From M269 sp964640795 (GTDB lineage Bacteria > Pseudomonadota > Gammaproteobacteria > Enterobacterales > Alteromonadaceae), in contig CAZXIN010000032.1 of assembly GCA_964640795.1 (NCBI GenBank), forward strand, positions 1 to 64,000: DNA of 64,000 nt, written 5' to 3'. The notes below the pieces were generated by a model. That model had not been told where the DNA came from. It did not search any database and was given only the letters and a program-made list of their open reading frames with translations. This document shows positions 27,788 to 36,051 of the stretch, piece after piece (within the stretch, counting starts at the first letter, position 1; each line of letters starts with the position of its first letter). The position numbers and the translations under genes are program-made.

Positions 27788-29359
27788 ATGAATATCCTTA
27801 AGTCATTTTTCTCAGGACAACTAGAAAAAGAAAAGATAATTATCTTTGGCACTGGAGGTGGTGGATATTACCTATACAACGCTATAAAGAGTAAAAAGCA
27901 TATTGTTGGCTTTCTAGATAACAATCATCTCAAGCATGGTACGGTATTTTGCAATAAAAGGGTTTACGCTCCCTCTGAGGTTCATGGCTTAAAATTCGAC
28001 AAAATAATCATTGCAAGTGATTACTATAAGGAAATATACCAACAACTTACTGATGAACTAGGTATACGAAAAAATAACATTAGCTTGTATCACGCAGAGA
28101 GCATTACAGAAAAAGGTTCACTGGCAACAATAAGAAATAGATATAATCATCTTATATTAAATAATATATGCAGTAGGTTCGATATCATATCGAAAATAAG
28201 CTATATAATTTCTTCTTTGTTCTCAACTGCGATGAAGATGAATCAAGTCTATAACCTTCAGTGGCTTGATAAATTAGAAGGAAATGAACTTCTGACATTT
28301 TTAGAAAAACATAATAGTTTTTCTTATCCTCCAAAGTTTATAGGAGAAGAACAAAGATCACATGCCATTGTTATCCCCAATATTTCAGCATATAGATTTG
28401 AAGATGCAATTATATCTCCTACTAATAGCGCTATAATTTTGGATGAAGAGCGTGCAGTAATAGTGAGAGTTCCAAGCATGATGAAAGGCAGCGCTGACTA
28501 TTCAGGAGGGAATATAGTTGCTCATAGCAATAAAAAGATCTTATTGAGGAAATTGGACACTGAATTTATAGAAAAAGGGATCGCAATAACAGGTTCTAGC
28601 GATACAAACTACTACCATTGGGTTTTGGAAGTCTTAAGTAAACTCCAATATATTCAACATCTTCCCAAAAGCTATATTAGCTATCCGATTATGATTTCAG
28701 AAAAAGCGAAAGAGATCCCATCTATTAAAAAATTGTTTTCGCTATTTAATGTAAAAAATAAAGTTATCTGGTTGAATAGTATTCAGCAATACCGTGTCGG
28801 AGATTTAATCTACATAACGCCACCTAACTACCTTATCCCTAACCTCTCCATAGGAGAAAAATACCAAGCTCCACACTGCTACGTAAATATAGACTCCATT
28901 CGTTATATAAAAAACATTGCTTTAAGCATACAGAAAAATGAAAGCAAATCATTGGCCCCAAAAAGAATCTTCTTAGCACGTAAACCTTTTATCCGGGATT
29001 ATAACCAAGAGGAAGTCATTGCTTTGCTAGCTCAGTATAATTTTACGGCTATTTATCTTGAAGATATGACTTTTGAAGAACAATTAAATTCAATGCAGCA
29101 AGCTGAGTTTATTATCGGACCTACAGGTGCGGCATGGACCAATTTGATATTTGTAAACTCAGGAATAAAAGCACTAACTTGGATAGCGAAAGAGTCGGGT
29201 GATTTTTCAGGCTATTCATCCATCGCATATCACACAGAAATTCAACTCGACTTTATAACTTACAATGCAGGCACTCATGATTCTAGAGGGCTATATTTCA
29301 TGCCTTACAAAATAGACTGCCGAAAAATAGAAGAGTGGCTAATAAACAATTTGCATTAA
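27788..29359 (+). CDS. GT61-family glycosyltransferase with N-terminal Rossmann module
   Basis: 523 aa. The C-terminal half has DUF563/GT61 features: NYYHWVLEVLSKL, RIFLARKPF and IIGPTGAAWTNLIFVNSG. The first 100 residues are a separate nucleotide-binding-like module (IIIFGTGGGGYYLYNAI ... VGFLDNN ... FDKIIIASDYY), resembling modules in four or five other proteins of this island. It lies 101 bp after maf with an AAAGGA ribosome site, so the two probably act together. The sugar is unknown. Strongly AT-rich. Confidence 0.78.
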   Translation: MNILKSFFSGQLEKEKIIIFGTGGGGYYLYNAIKSKKHIVGFLDNNHLKHGTVFCNKRVYAPSEVHGLKFDKIIIASDYYKEIYQQLTDELGIRKNNISLYHAESITEKGSLATIRNRYNHLILNNICSRFDIISKISYIISSLFSTAMKMNQVYNLQWLDKLEGNELLTFLEKHNSFSYPPKFIGEEQRSHAIVIPNISAYRFEDAIISPTNSAIILDEERAVIVRVPSMMKGSADYSGGNIVAHSNKKILLRKLDTEFIEKGIAITGSSDTNYYHWVLEVLSKLQYIQHLPKSYISYPIMISEKAKEIPSIKKLFSLFNVKNKVIWLNSIQQYRVGDLIYITPPNYLIPNLSIGEKYQAPHCYVNIDSIRYIKNIALSIQKNESKSLAPKRIFLARKPFIRDYNQEEVIALLAQYNFTAIYLEDMTFEEQLNSMQQAEFIIGPTGAAWTNLIFVNSGIKALTWIAKESGDFSGYSSIAYHTEIQLDFITYNAGTHDSRGLYFMPYKIDCRKIEEWLINNLH

Positions 29360-29402
29360 ACAAATAACACTATCGACACTATAGTTTTGTAGTTCCAGAT
29401 TG

Positions 29403-30683
29403 TTACCTTTCAACTATTCTCAATACCTTGTTTTTAATTTTTAACTCTGTTGTTAAGCTCTTTGTCATCGCTTGTATTGATGACTCATCTTGAGACGCGA
29501 TTAATATCATATCCTTGTCAGTTAGCTTAGCGTTTTCGGGCATTGTAATCATGAAGCTATTATAAATAGCTCCTTCTTTGGAAGGGTTTCCATCCATGAC
29601 ACCAACAATATCAAATCGACTAGATGAGCTATTCTGGTTCTGATAAATAAAGCTATCAGCTATATCACCTGAACCATACAAAAACACTTTTCCTTCGCTC
29701 ACCTCAGTACCCTCATTCATTAAAACAACTTTGTGATTATCCGGGTCTAATTGGTAACTAGTCATCACCGGATTATGACCAATATAGTCAATTCCTAAAG
29801 ACTGACATTCTGAACATATAAGTGCGTTAGTTTTCTTTTGTTTGAGTTCATCAAGAGCCAAATCAAATAAATTACCAACTAAGGCCTGAGAATAATATGT
29901 TTTATCAACTCCACAGCAACTCACTATGTTGCAGGACTCATCTATAACTAAACGACTAAACTGAGGGCATACATATTCTTTAGGCCTTTGAGCCTGAAAC
30001 TGCTTGTAGTATGACGTATATAATTGCGATTCAATAACCGCAACTTTCTCTTCATTGTAATTACCAGCCAAAAAATCTTTAGACATACTATAACCATTCA
30101 AATAAGCACCAGAAGCATTTACGGTTAAGCCTAAATGTTCTAGTTCTTTTACAAACTCCATAGCTAGAGGCAATTCATCAGTATTAAATTTGTACATATG
30201 AAATGATAGAGCAGCACTACCAACAAAACCATTAGCTCTATAGTTAGTTAATATTTTTTCTATATTCGTTTTTATACGCTCAAACCTGAAGCCATGAACA
30301 AGATCATACGACTTCTGACTAAACCCAGGCATGGAAAATATAATTCGGTCTAAATAGCTCAGATCAAAATTGTCGAACTCTATCAATTTTGAACCATTTG
30401 TACTCAGAGTGTAATGTAGCTTTTTACGATTTAAGATAGATACAATCTCTTTAAACTGGGGATGTAAGAGTGGCTCTCCCCAATTAAACAAACCGATTAC
30501 AGAGTCCATATTAATCATATCGTGTTCAAGCAAATAGTTAATGGCAGCCTCGAATTTTTCTGGCTCTATATAGGAACTATTTTTTTTCTGGAAGTCACCT
30601 GATATGCTATTTTTACCACTTATGCAGTATTGGCAATTAGCGTTGCACTTTCCTGATATTTCAAACGTTACATCATTAAACAT
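29403..30683 (-). CDS. Radical SAM/SPASM protein with C-terminal Rossmann module
   Basis: 426 aa. The radical SAM cluster motif CNANCQYC (Cys13, Cys17, Cys20) is followed by a GEPLLHP segment. A SPASM-like C-terminal region has Cys in YVCPQF, IVSCCG and CSECQS for auxiliary cluster(s). The last 110 residues are a GxGxxA Rossmann-like module (FLYGSGDIADSF ... VGVMDGNPS ... DMILIASQ) of the type shared across the island. The substrate is unknown; peptide or sugar modification is possible. It is the last gene of the long minus-strand glycan run. Confidence 0.8.
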   Translation of the reverse strand: MFNDVTFEISGKCNANCQYCISGKNSISGDFQKKNSSYIEPEKFEAAINYLLEHDMINMDSVIGLFNWGEPLLHPQFKEIVSILNRKKLHYTLSTNGSKLIEFDNFDLSYLDRIIFSMPGFSQKSYDLVHGFRFERIKTNIEKILTNYRANGFVGSAALSFHMYKFNTDELPLAMEFVKELEHLGLTVNASGAYLNGYSMSKDFLAGNYNEEKVAVIESQLYTSYYKQFQAQRPKEYVCPQFSRLVIDESCNIVSCCGVDKTYYSQALVGNLFDLALDELKQKKTNALICSECQSLGIDYIGHNPVMTSYQLDPDNHKVVLMNEGTEVSEGKVFLYGSGDIADSFIYQNQNSSSSRFDIVGVMDGNPSKEGAIYNSFMITMPENAKLTDKDMILIASQDESSIQAMTKSLTTELKIKNKVLRIVER

Positions 30684-30695
30684 ATGGCCCCCATT

Positions 30696-31481
30696 TCATT
30701 TTAGTCGCTTTAGATAACCGTCTGGTGCGACAGTAATCAACAGCTTGTGTTGAATCTCTTTATCAATCACATATTCAGGGTGTTCTTTAAGATATTCCCA
30801 TACTGCTGTTTTAGGATTATTCCCATGCCCCCAAGGCCTATCCGGGAACATATTTTCAGGCATATCTTCGACCACGGTATCAAAAACAACGCAGTAACTG
30901 CCAATGCTTGTTAACGGCGAATAAGCCTCTAATTCAGCAAGAACATGCTCATGCGTATGATTGGAATCTAAGCAAACCATGACACGGGAATAGTTCTTTG
31001 CGATATTTCGAACCTCAGCAACAATGTCAGGATCGGTACTAGACCCCTCAAGCATCTCAATACGTGATGACATTGGGTGCATCTCAATAGCTTTTCTATT
31101 ATGAGCACGAATTTCTATATCAACTCCCAATACTTTACGCTTGGGTCGTTTAGGGTCTAGCAATTTATCGGACTCGACTGCTTCACAATACTCTAGCTGA
31201 GCAAGCATAGAGGCACTAAATATGAGTGAGCCTCCATGCGCTATCCCGGTTTCAATGATAAGGTCTGGTTTCACTTCCCATATAAGCTCCTGCATAGCAA
31301 CCATGTCTTGTGGTACTTGAATAATTGGCCTCCCAAGCCAGGAAAAGTTATACGTATACTTGTGTTCAGCGGTATCAATCAGCCACTGTGTTGATTGCGA
31401 TTTAAGCTTCTCACTCTTACCCAAGTTTTCAATATTCTGAACTACCTCTTCTTTAAAACTATTCGTCATATTAGTTTCCAT
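30696..31481 (-). CDS. Cephalosporin hydroxylase (CmcI)-family protein, probable SAM methyltransferase
   Basis: 261 aa. Family features are IIETGIAHGGSLIFSASMLA, VLGVDIEIRAHNR, SRVMVCLDSNHTHEHVLAEL and PWGHGNNPKTAVWEYLKEHP. Despite the family name, CmcI proteins bind SAM with a Rossmann fold and several act in sugar or polysaccharide modification. Here it sits 12 bp upstream of the radical SAM gene and directly after a TylF-like gene, so a glycan methylation role is likely but not proven. Confidence 0.8.
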   Translation of the reverse strand: METNMTNSFKEEVVQNIENLGKSEKLKSQSTQWLIDTAEHKYTYNFSWLGRPIIQVPQDMVAMQELIWEVKPDLIIETGIAHGGSLIFSASMLAQLEYCEAVESDKLLDPKRPKRKVLGVDIEIRAHNRKAIEMHPMSSRIEMLEGSSTDPDIVAEVRNIAKNYSRVMVCLDSNHTHEHVLAELEAYSPLTSIGSYCVVFDTVVEDMPENMFPDRPWGHGNNPKTAVWEYLKEHPEYVIDKEIQHKLLITVAPDGYLKRLK

Positions 31482-31491
31482 ATTGTTAAAC

Positions 31492-32253
31492 TCAGCTTAA
31501 TACTGCATATGATAAAGAGGGTGTATAAGGCACTCTTTGAACTTTTAAATTATTAAGACCAACTTCTTCCATAACGGCAACGGTTTCACCCGGCCATTGC
31601 TTTTGATTTAACTCGTCAAAGGCTATGACAGCACCTTTTGGCATACGTGGAAGAAAATGCTTCAACGCTGCTTTGGTCGGTTCATAAAGATCAAAGTCTA
31701 GATACAAAAGTGCTACAACCAAGTGTTGGTTATCCTTCATATATTGAGGAATAGTCTCATTGGCATCGCCTTTAACTAATTCTATTTTAGGGATATGTCC
31801 TATTGGGCGATTTAAATCGAACAACGCTATATTTCTTTCCAACTCGTTGTCCTTATCAAATCTGTATGAGCCTTTCGACTTATGCTCTGTATTTTCAGAG
31901 GTGTCTTTTTCACTCACACTAGGGAAACCGTCAAACGTATCGAAACCAATAACTTTCCTACCATGATTGACCGGCTCATAAATCGAGCTCAATTGAGCCC
32001 ATGTAAATAGGCCACCACCCATAAATACTCCACACTCCACAATATTGCCGTGCACAGTAAGGATGCGATTGAAAATTTCATTTTTAGCTAAAAATAAACT
32101 CAGGTTTTGTCTGGATGTAAAACGTGAAAAGTTATTCAGCTTGTCGATATTGGTTCCAATTGAGTCTGCATAGAAACGTTCCATCTCTGACTTATATTCA
32201 TTGTCAGAATGAGTTTGAGTCGACGAGTTAGTAAGAGCAAAATTTTGTGACAT
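31492..32253 (-). CDS. TylF-like sugar O-methyltransferase (copy 1)
   Basis: 253 aa, TylF/MycF (macrocin O-methyltransferase) family. It has the SAM-binding NIVECGVFMGGGLFTW, then GFDTFDGFP and the metal-binding style segment LYLDFDLYEPTKAALKHFLP. The family methylates sugar hydroxyls with Mg2+. It is related to but distinct from the copy at 33150-33917, with a PhyH dioxygenase gene between them at 2-6 bp spacing. Confidence 0.85.
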   Translation of the reverse strand: MSQNFALTNSSTQTHSDNEYKSEMERFYADSIGTNIDKLNNFSRFTSRQNLSLFLAKNEIFNRILTVHGNIVECGVFMGGGLFTWAQLSSIYEPVNHGRKVIGFDTFDGFPSVSEKDTSENTEHKSKGSYRFDKDNELERNIALFDLNRPIGHIPKIELVKGDANETIPQYMKDNQHLVVALLYLDFDLYEPTKAALKHFLPRMPKGAVIAFDELNQKQWPGETVAVMEEVGLNNLKVQRVPYTPSLSYAVLS

Positions 32254-32255
32254 AT

Positions 32256-33143
32256 TTATTTACCACGCTCAGTAATTACAAATTCAGGGTGATCTTTCTC
32301 AAACCAATTTCCTTCTATCATGCCTCCAGGCCAACCTCTTTTTATGGAATCAAGATCATTAAAATTTCCATACCGCAATTGAGTCGTCCACCTAATATCT
32401 CCTCTAGTTAGAGGAAGACTTTTATGTACTAGAAGGGTGCTAAAAACCAATGCATCACCGGCCATAACATCCATTGAATATGCCTGCTGCTTTTCGAATA
32501 ACTCAGGGTTTGCAATACGAATAGAGTGAGCACCGTTCTTATTCATATTTTCTTTATCATTAACAATGACTGGGTGAACTCCCTTTTTATGACTTTGAGG
32601 GATAAACTTCACGCCTCCTTCACCGCAAAACACATCAAAAAGTGGTGCCCAAATGACAATGCCATCCATAGACCCCTGCGTATACGGATAATCCTGATGC
32701 CAGTCGAAAAGGTATTTTTCCTCCCCTTTGATATCAATACGGAGTGGGACATAAGGGATAACATTAACGTAATCCGTGTTCATCAAAAGCTTAGCAAGAG
32801 CCAAATTTCTCTCTTTAACGAGTAGCTGATGTGTTCCTTGAAAGTGACGTGTCGCTCTGTATATTTCACCTGCCCTATCTCTATTTTTTCCACAAAGAGA
32901 TAGAAAATTACGATTAGAAATCGTATCAAGTGAATCAGCATCTGGTTTTACCCCCATCTCATTCAACTTGAGATTGACCAGTTGATTAACCTCACGGTGT
33001 ATAGGTATAAGATCTTCTGAGGTATCGTAAAAACCCTTTAACAATACCCACCCTTCACATTGATAGTGCCTTAGACATTCTTCTGAAAAATGTTCTGCTG
33101 GTTGAAAAACACCATCAGTCGCCTGATACCTAACCATAGCCAT
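32256..33143 (-). CDS. PhyH-family Fe(II)/2-oxoglutarate dioxygenase
   Basis: 295 aa phytanoyl-CoA dioxygenase-like protein. The metal triad is visible: HxD in FDWHQDYPY (His149, Asp151) and a distal His in LLVHKSLPLT (His240), with Arg251 as a likely 2-oxoglutarate ligand. It would hydroxylate the sugar, or an acyl group on it. It sits between two TylF-like methyltransferase genes, suggesting hydroxylation followed by O-methylation. The ATG at 33143 has an AGGAG site. Confidence 0.85.
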   Translation of the reverse strand: MAMVRYQATDGVFQPAEHFSEECLRHYQCEGWVLLKGFYDTSEDLIPIHREVNQLVNLKLNEMGVKPDADSLDTISNRNFLSLCGKNRDRAGEIYRATRHFQGTHQLLVKERNLALAKLLMNTDYVNVIPYVPLRIDIKGEEKYLFDWHQDYPYTQGSMDGIVIWAPLFDVFCGEGGVKFIPQSHKKGVHPVIVNDKENMNKNGAHSIRIANPELFEKQQAYSMDVMAGDALVFSTLLVHKSLPLTRGDIRWTTQLRYGNFNDLDSIKRGWPGGMIEGNWFEKDHPEFVITERGK

Positions 33144-33149
33144 TATGGG

Positions 33150-33917
33150 TTACTCCTTTATGAAATAACCACCTGGCGTTGATGTCCAGGGGAACTTCTT
33201 CATAACAGGTTTCTTTTCACCGAAGTACTCCTCAAAAGCACTGCTTTCCCCCCCCCACTCAGTCATTGCATATTCATCCAGCACAACTAAACCACCAGGC
33301 ACAACTCTTGGGTATAAATGTTTCAGGGCAACTAAGTTAGGTTCATAGATATCGACATCCAGATGCAGTAAAGAGATTCTTAAACCGGGATGCTCTTCCA
33401 CATAAGCAGGTACTGTCTCAAGGATGTTTCCCTCGACAATTTGTATTCGTTTTGCCTGAGGAACAAACATATCTTCATGATACAAATCGACAAGTTTATA
33501 AAACGGGTCTTTAAAGCTCTTCGCACTCCAACCACCTTCAACCTTGGAGCGATTAGGATACATAGGGCCATCAGCTTCGGTAAAATCTTTTAACCCTTCG
33601 AAACTATCAAAACCTATCACATGCCTGATTCGATCCCCTGGGTGAAATATTTCTAGAAACTTAGCGAACGCAAAAAGACTATTGCCTTGATAAACACCGC
33701 ATTCAACGATGCATCCAGGTAAATCCTGTACCATCTTATACAGCTCGTAATGCGCTAAAAACCGAGTGATATTGATCCGTCTGGCATAGATAGCAAAAGA
33801 CTCTAATACGTCACCCGTTGGGATATCACTTTGGTCAATAACATCGCAAATCTCATCCAGAACGTTCATCCCTTTAACATTGTTGCCACCGTACTTTTCA
33901 GATTTCTTCTTCTGCAT
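33150..33917 (-). CDS. TylF-like sugar O-methyltransferase (copy 2)
   Basis: 255 aa. It has CIVECGVYQGNSLFAFAKFL, VIGFDSFEGLKDF and LLHLDVDIYEPNLVALKHLY, the TylF-family SAM and metal sites. It differs from the copy at 31492-32253 in its middle region. Near residue 221 the coding strand carries nine consecutive G (plus-strand C at 33248-33256), a tract long enough to slip; loss or gain of one base would replace the last 30-odd residues. Confidence 0.85.
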   Translation of the reverse strand: MQKKKSEKYGGNNVKGMNVLDEICDVIDQSDIPTGDVLESFAIYARRINITRFLAHYELYKMVQDLPGCIVECGVYQGNSLFAFAKFLEIFHPGDRIRHVIGFDSFEGLKDFTEADGPMYPNRSKVEGGWSAKSFKDPFYKLVDLYHEDMFVPQAKRIQIVEGNILETVPAYVEEHPGLRISLLHLDVDIYEPNLVALKHLYPRVVPGGLVVLDEYAMTEWGGESSAFEEYFGEKKPVMKKFPWTSTPGGYFIKE

Positions 33918-33940
33918 TGTTTAAACCTATTGTTGATAAA

Positions 33941-35062
33941 TTAAGTGATGTTTCTATTTTTAATGGAATGAGATACTTCTACTTTAACTATGTGATTCTT
34001 TTCTATATTCCCTCTTATTACAGCGCCAGAAGAAATGATACAGTCATCACCAATAGTGACATCAGGCTCTACGAATATTCCCGAAGCAAACCTGACGCGA
34101 TCACCGATATCGACATTCCCAGAAGTGGCAACAGAAGGGCCAAAAGCGCAATGATCGCCCAATCGATTACCATGCTCAATATGCGTACCACTAGTTATAA
34201 AGTTGTTGTCGCCAATATGACTACATGGGCCTATATAACTGTTCGAAAGAATGACATTTCCGATACCAATTTCAACCAAATTACGAACTTCAACAGAGGG
34301 ATCAATAACATTGCAAAACGGCACACCAGCCTGTCGTAATTCTTTAAATGTATTTTCTCTCTCAACTAAATTTCGATTAAAAGCAATAATGACTTTGTCA
34401 ATTAACTTACTATTTAGATATTGGTCCAATAACTCAATGCTTCCTACTATTGGGACTCCTAAGATACTCTCGCCTTTATAAGAATCATTTTGGTCGAATA
34501 CACACACGGCTTGCATATCCGGATTCCTAATAATCGCATCTATAACGATTAGTGCTCCGCCACCGGAGGCTCCACCAATAACCCCTACACGTTCACGTGA
34601 AGCAAAGCCGTGCCTATAGGCTAAATGACGATTCTTCAATAGAAACAGCCTAACATCTTGCTCCTTAATTTTTTTATCACCGTACTCGCTGACTAAATCA
34701 TCAATATTTAATTGGTTTTGTTTGATAAGTAGTTCCGCTTTTTTGGTCAGCATTGATGACTGAGTATGCGACTCTTGTCGTTCGTTAGATACTATCTCTT
34801 CGAGTGTATCGATTGCATCGTTAGTTTCATGCTCACTCACTAATGCAAAAGCCTTGTTGGTTTCCAGTTGAGTTCCTGATTCGCAAGAGTAATACAAAAA
34901 ACCATCAGCTGGAGCTTCCACCTCAAACGATGTTTTCGTCGTTTCCATCGAACATATCAAATCACCAGACGCCACTCGCTGCCCTGACTTTTTAAGCCAA
35001 GTATTGAGTACGGCACACTTATCATTGGCACCTACCTGAGGAGTTCTAACAATTGTTATCAT
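33941..35062 (-). CDS. Lipoyl domain + E1-binding domain + NeuD/PglD-type sugar acyltransferase fusion
   Basis: 373 aa with an unusual domain order. Residues 1-78 form a lipoyl domain with the target lysine in METTKTSFEVEAP (Lys43). Residues about 104-143 resemble the peripheral subunit-binding domain of E2 proteins (LTKKAELLIKQNQLNIDDLV, KIKEQDVRLFL). Residues about 157-373 are a PglD/NeuD-type transferase: a Rossmann-like start (VGVIGGASGGGALIVID), then a hexapeptide beta-helix with the probable catalytic His297 (TSGTHIEHGNRLGDHC). It overlaps the E1 beta gene by 4 bp. I infer an E2-like protein whose catalytic core is replaced by a sugar N-acyltransferase. I know of no characterised example. 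Confidence 0.85.
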   Translation of the reverse strand: MITIVRTPQVGANDKCAVLNTWLKKSGQRVASGDLICSMETTKTSFEVEAPADGFLYYSCESGTQLETNKAFALVSEHETNDAIDTLEEIVSNERQESHTQSSMLTKKAELLIKQNQLNIDDLVSEYGDKKIKEQDVRLFLLKNRHLAYRHGFASRERVGVIGGASGGGALIVIDAIIRNPDMQAVCVFDQNDSYKGESILGVPIVGSIELLDQYLNSKLIDKVIIAFNRNLVERENTFKELRQAGVPFCNVIDPSVEVRNLVEIGIGNVILSNSYIGPCSHIGDNNFITSGTHIEHGNRLGDHCAFGPSVATSGNVDIGDRVRFASGIFVEPDVTIGDDCIISSGAVIRGNIEKNHIVKVEVSHSIKNRNIT

Positions 35063-36051
35063 ATTAAAATCTCAAAAACTTTTTTTGCTAGAGATGCGCC
35101 TGTAACCAACACTTGCTCCTCCAATTCTTTAGCAGCTGGGACAATATTACTCTGAGCGGAAAGTCGATGGATATCGAGTGTTTTATACATTGATGCTTCA
35201 TGCAATGCTACAGCCGTTTCGCTGACCCAGCCAAAACCCGATGTGTTGTTGTCAGCAATCAAAACTGATTGACAATCACTGATATATTGTCTGATGACTT
35301 CTTGGTCCAAATCAGTACTTATTTCTGATGGAAATATAGCCCGCAAATTTATTTCATCTTCAACTAAATCAACCATGAGTTGCAAGATATGCTCGGATAG
35401 ACCTCCGTATGACACTAAAATTAGGTCGGGCTTTTCAGCAGAATTTTCCACCACAGCGACGGGATACTTGTCACCAACGTATGCTACCGATAACTCAGCT
35501 GGAATATCCGTACTCAGGTTATATAAGTTTTTGTATTCAATAAATAAAGTAGGATACTCTTCATTCTCAATACTTTTTTGTAGTAACTTGCCAGGATCAT
35601 GGAAAATAGACGGGCAGATAACTTTTAACCCTGGTATGCCCAAAAACATCTTTTCGATACATTGACTATGAGTAGGCCCGTAACCTCTACCACCACCCAT
35701 AGGGGTACGAATAATTAATGGTACGGTAACTTCCTTGTTATACATTAACGAAAATTTACTGGCATTATTTAAGATTTGATCTGCCGCCAAAGCCATAAAA
35801 TCACCAAACATAATCTCTGCGATTGGCTTAAACCCTCTTATAGCCAGACCTGTTGACACCCCAACTATTGCACTTTCACTTATAGGCGTATTAAACACCC
35901 TATCCGGAAACTTGCTAGATAAACCTTTTGTGACTTTAAAAGCACCTCCGTAAGGGTCCTTAATATCCTCACCTATTACGACAACTTTTTCGTTTGAGTC
36001 CATAGAAGTGAACAGCGCATTTCGAAGGGAATCTAAATAAGTATCAGACAT
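35059..36051 (-). CDS. 2-oxoacid dehydrogenase-like E1 component, beta subunit
   Basis: 330 aa. It is close to the pyruvate/acetoin dehydrogenase E1 beta pattern: VVVIGEDIKDPYGGAFKVTK, the active-site Glu59 in NTPISESAIVG, IRTPMGGGRGYGPTHSQ and a C-terminal NNTSGFGWVSETAVALHEAS block. It overlaps the E1 alpha gene by 8 bp and the lipoyl-acyltransferase gene by 4 bp, so the three are translationally linked. No E3 and no normal E2 gene is nearby. Confidence 0.9.
   Translation of the reverse strand: MSDTYLDSLRNALFTSMDSNEKVVVIGEDIKDPYGGAFKVTKGLSSKFPDRVFNTPISESAIVGVSTGLAIRGFKPIAEIMFGDFMALAADQILNNASKFSLMYNKEVTVPLIIRTPMGGGRGYGPTHSQCIEKMFLGIPGLKVICPSIFHDPGKLLQKSIENEEYPTLFIEYKNLYNLSTDIPAELSVAYVGDKYPVAVVENSAEKPDLILVSYGGLSEHILQLMVDLVEDEINLRAIFPSEISTDLDQEVIRQYISDCQSVLIADNNTSGFGWVSETAVALHEASMYKTLDIHRLSAQSNIVPAAKELEEQVLVTGASLAKKVFEILI

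Noticed and set aside
33917..34339. 140-codon plus-strand frame opposite the lipoyl-acyltransferase
   Set aside because: It is antisense to the hexapeptide repeat region, whose periodic codons keep the opposite strand open; no protein features of its own.
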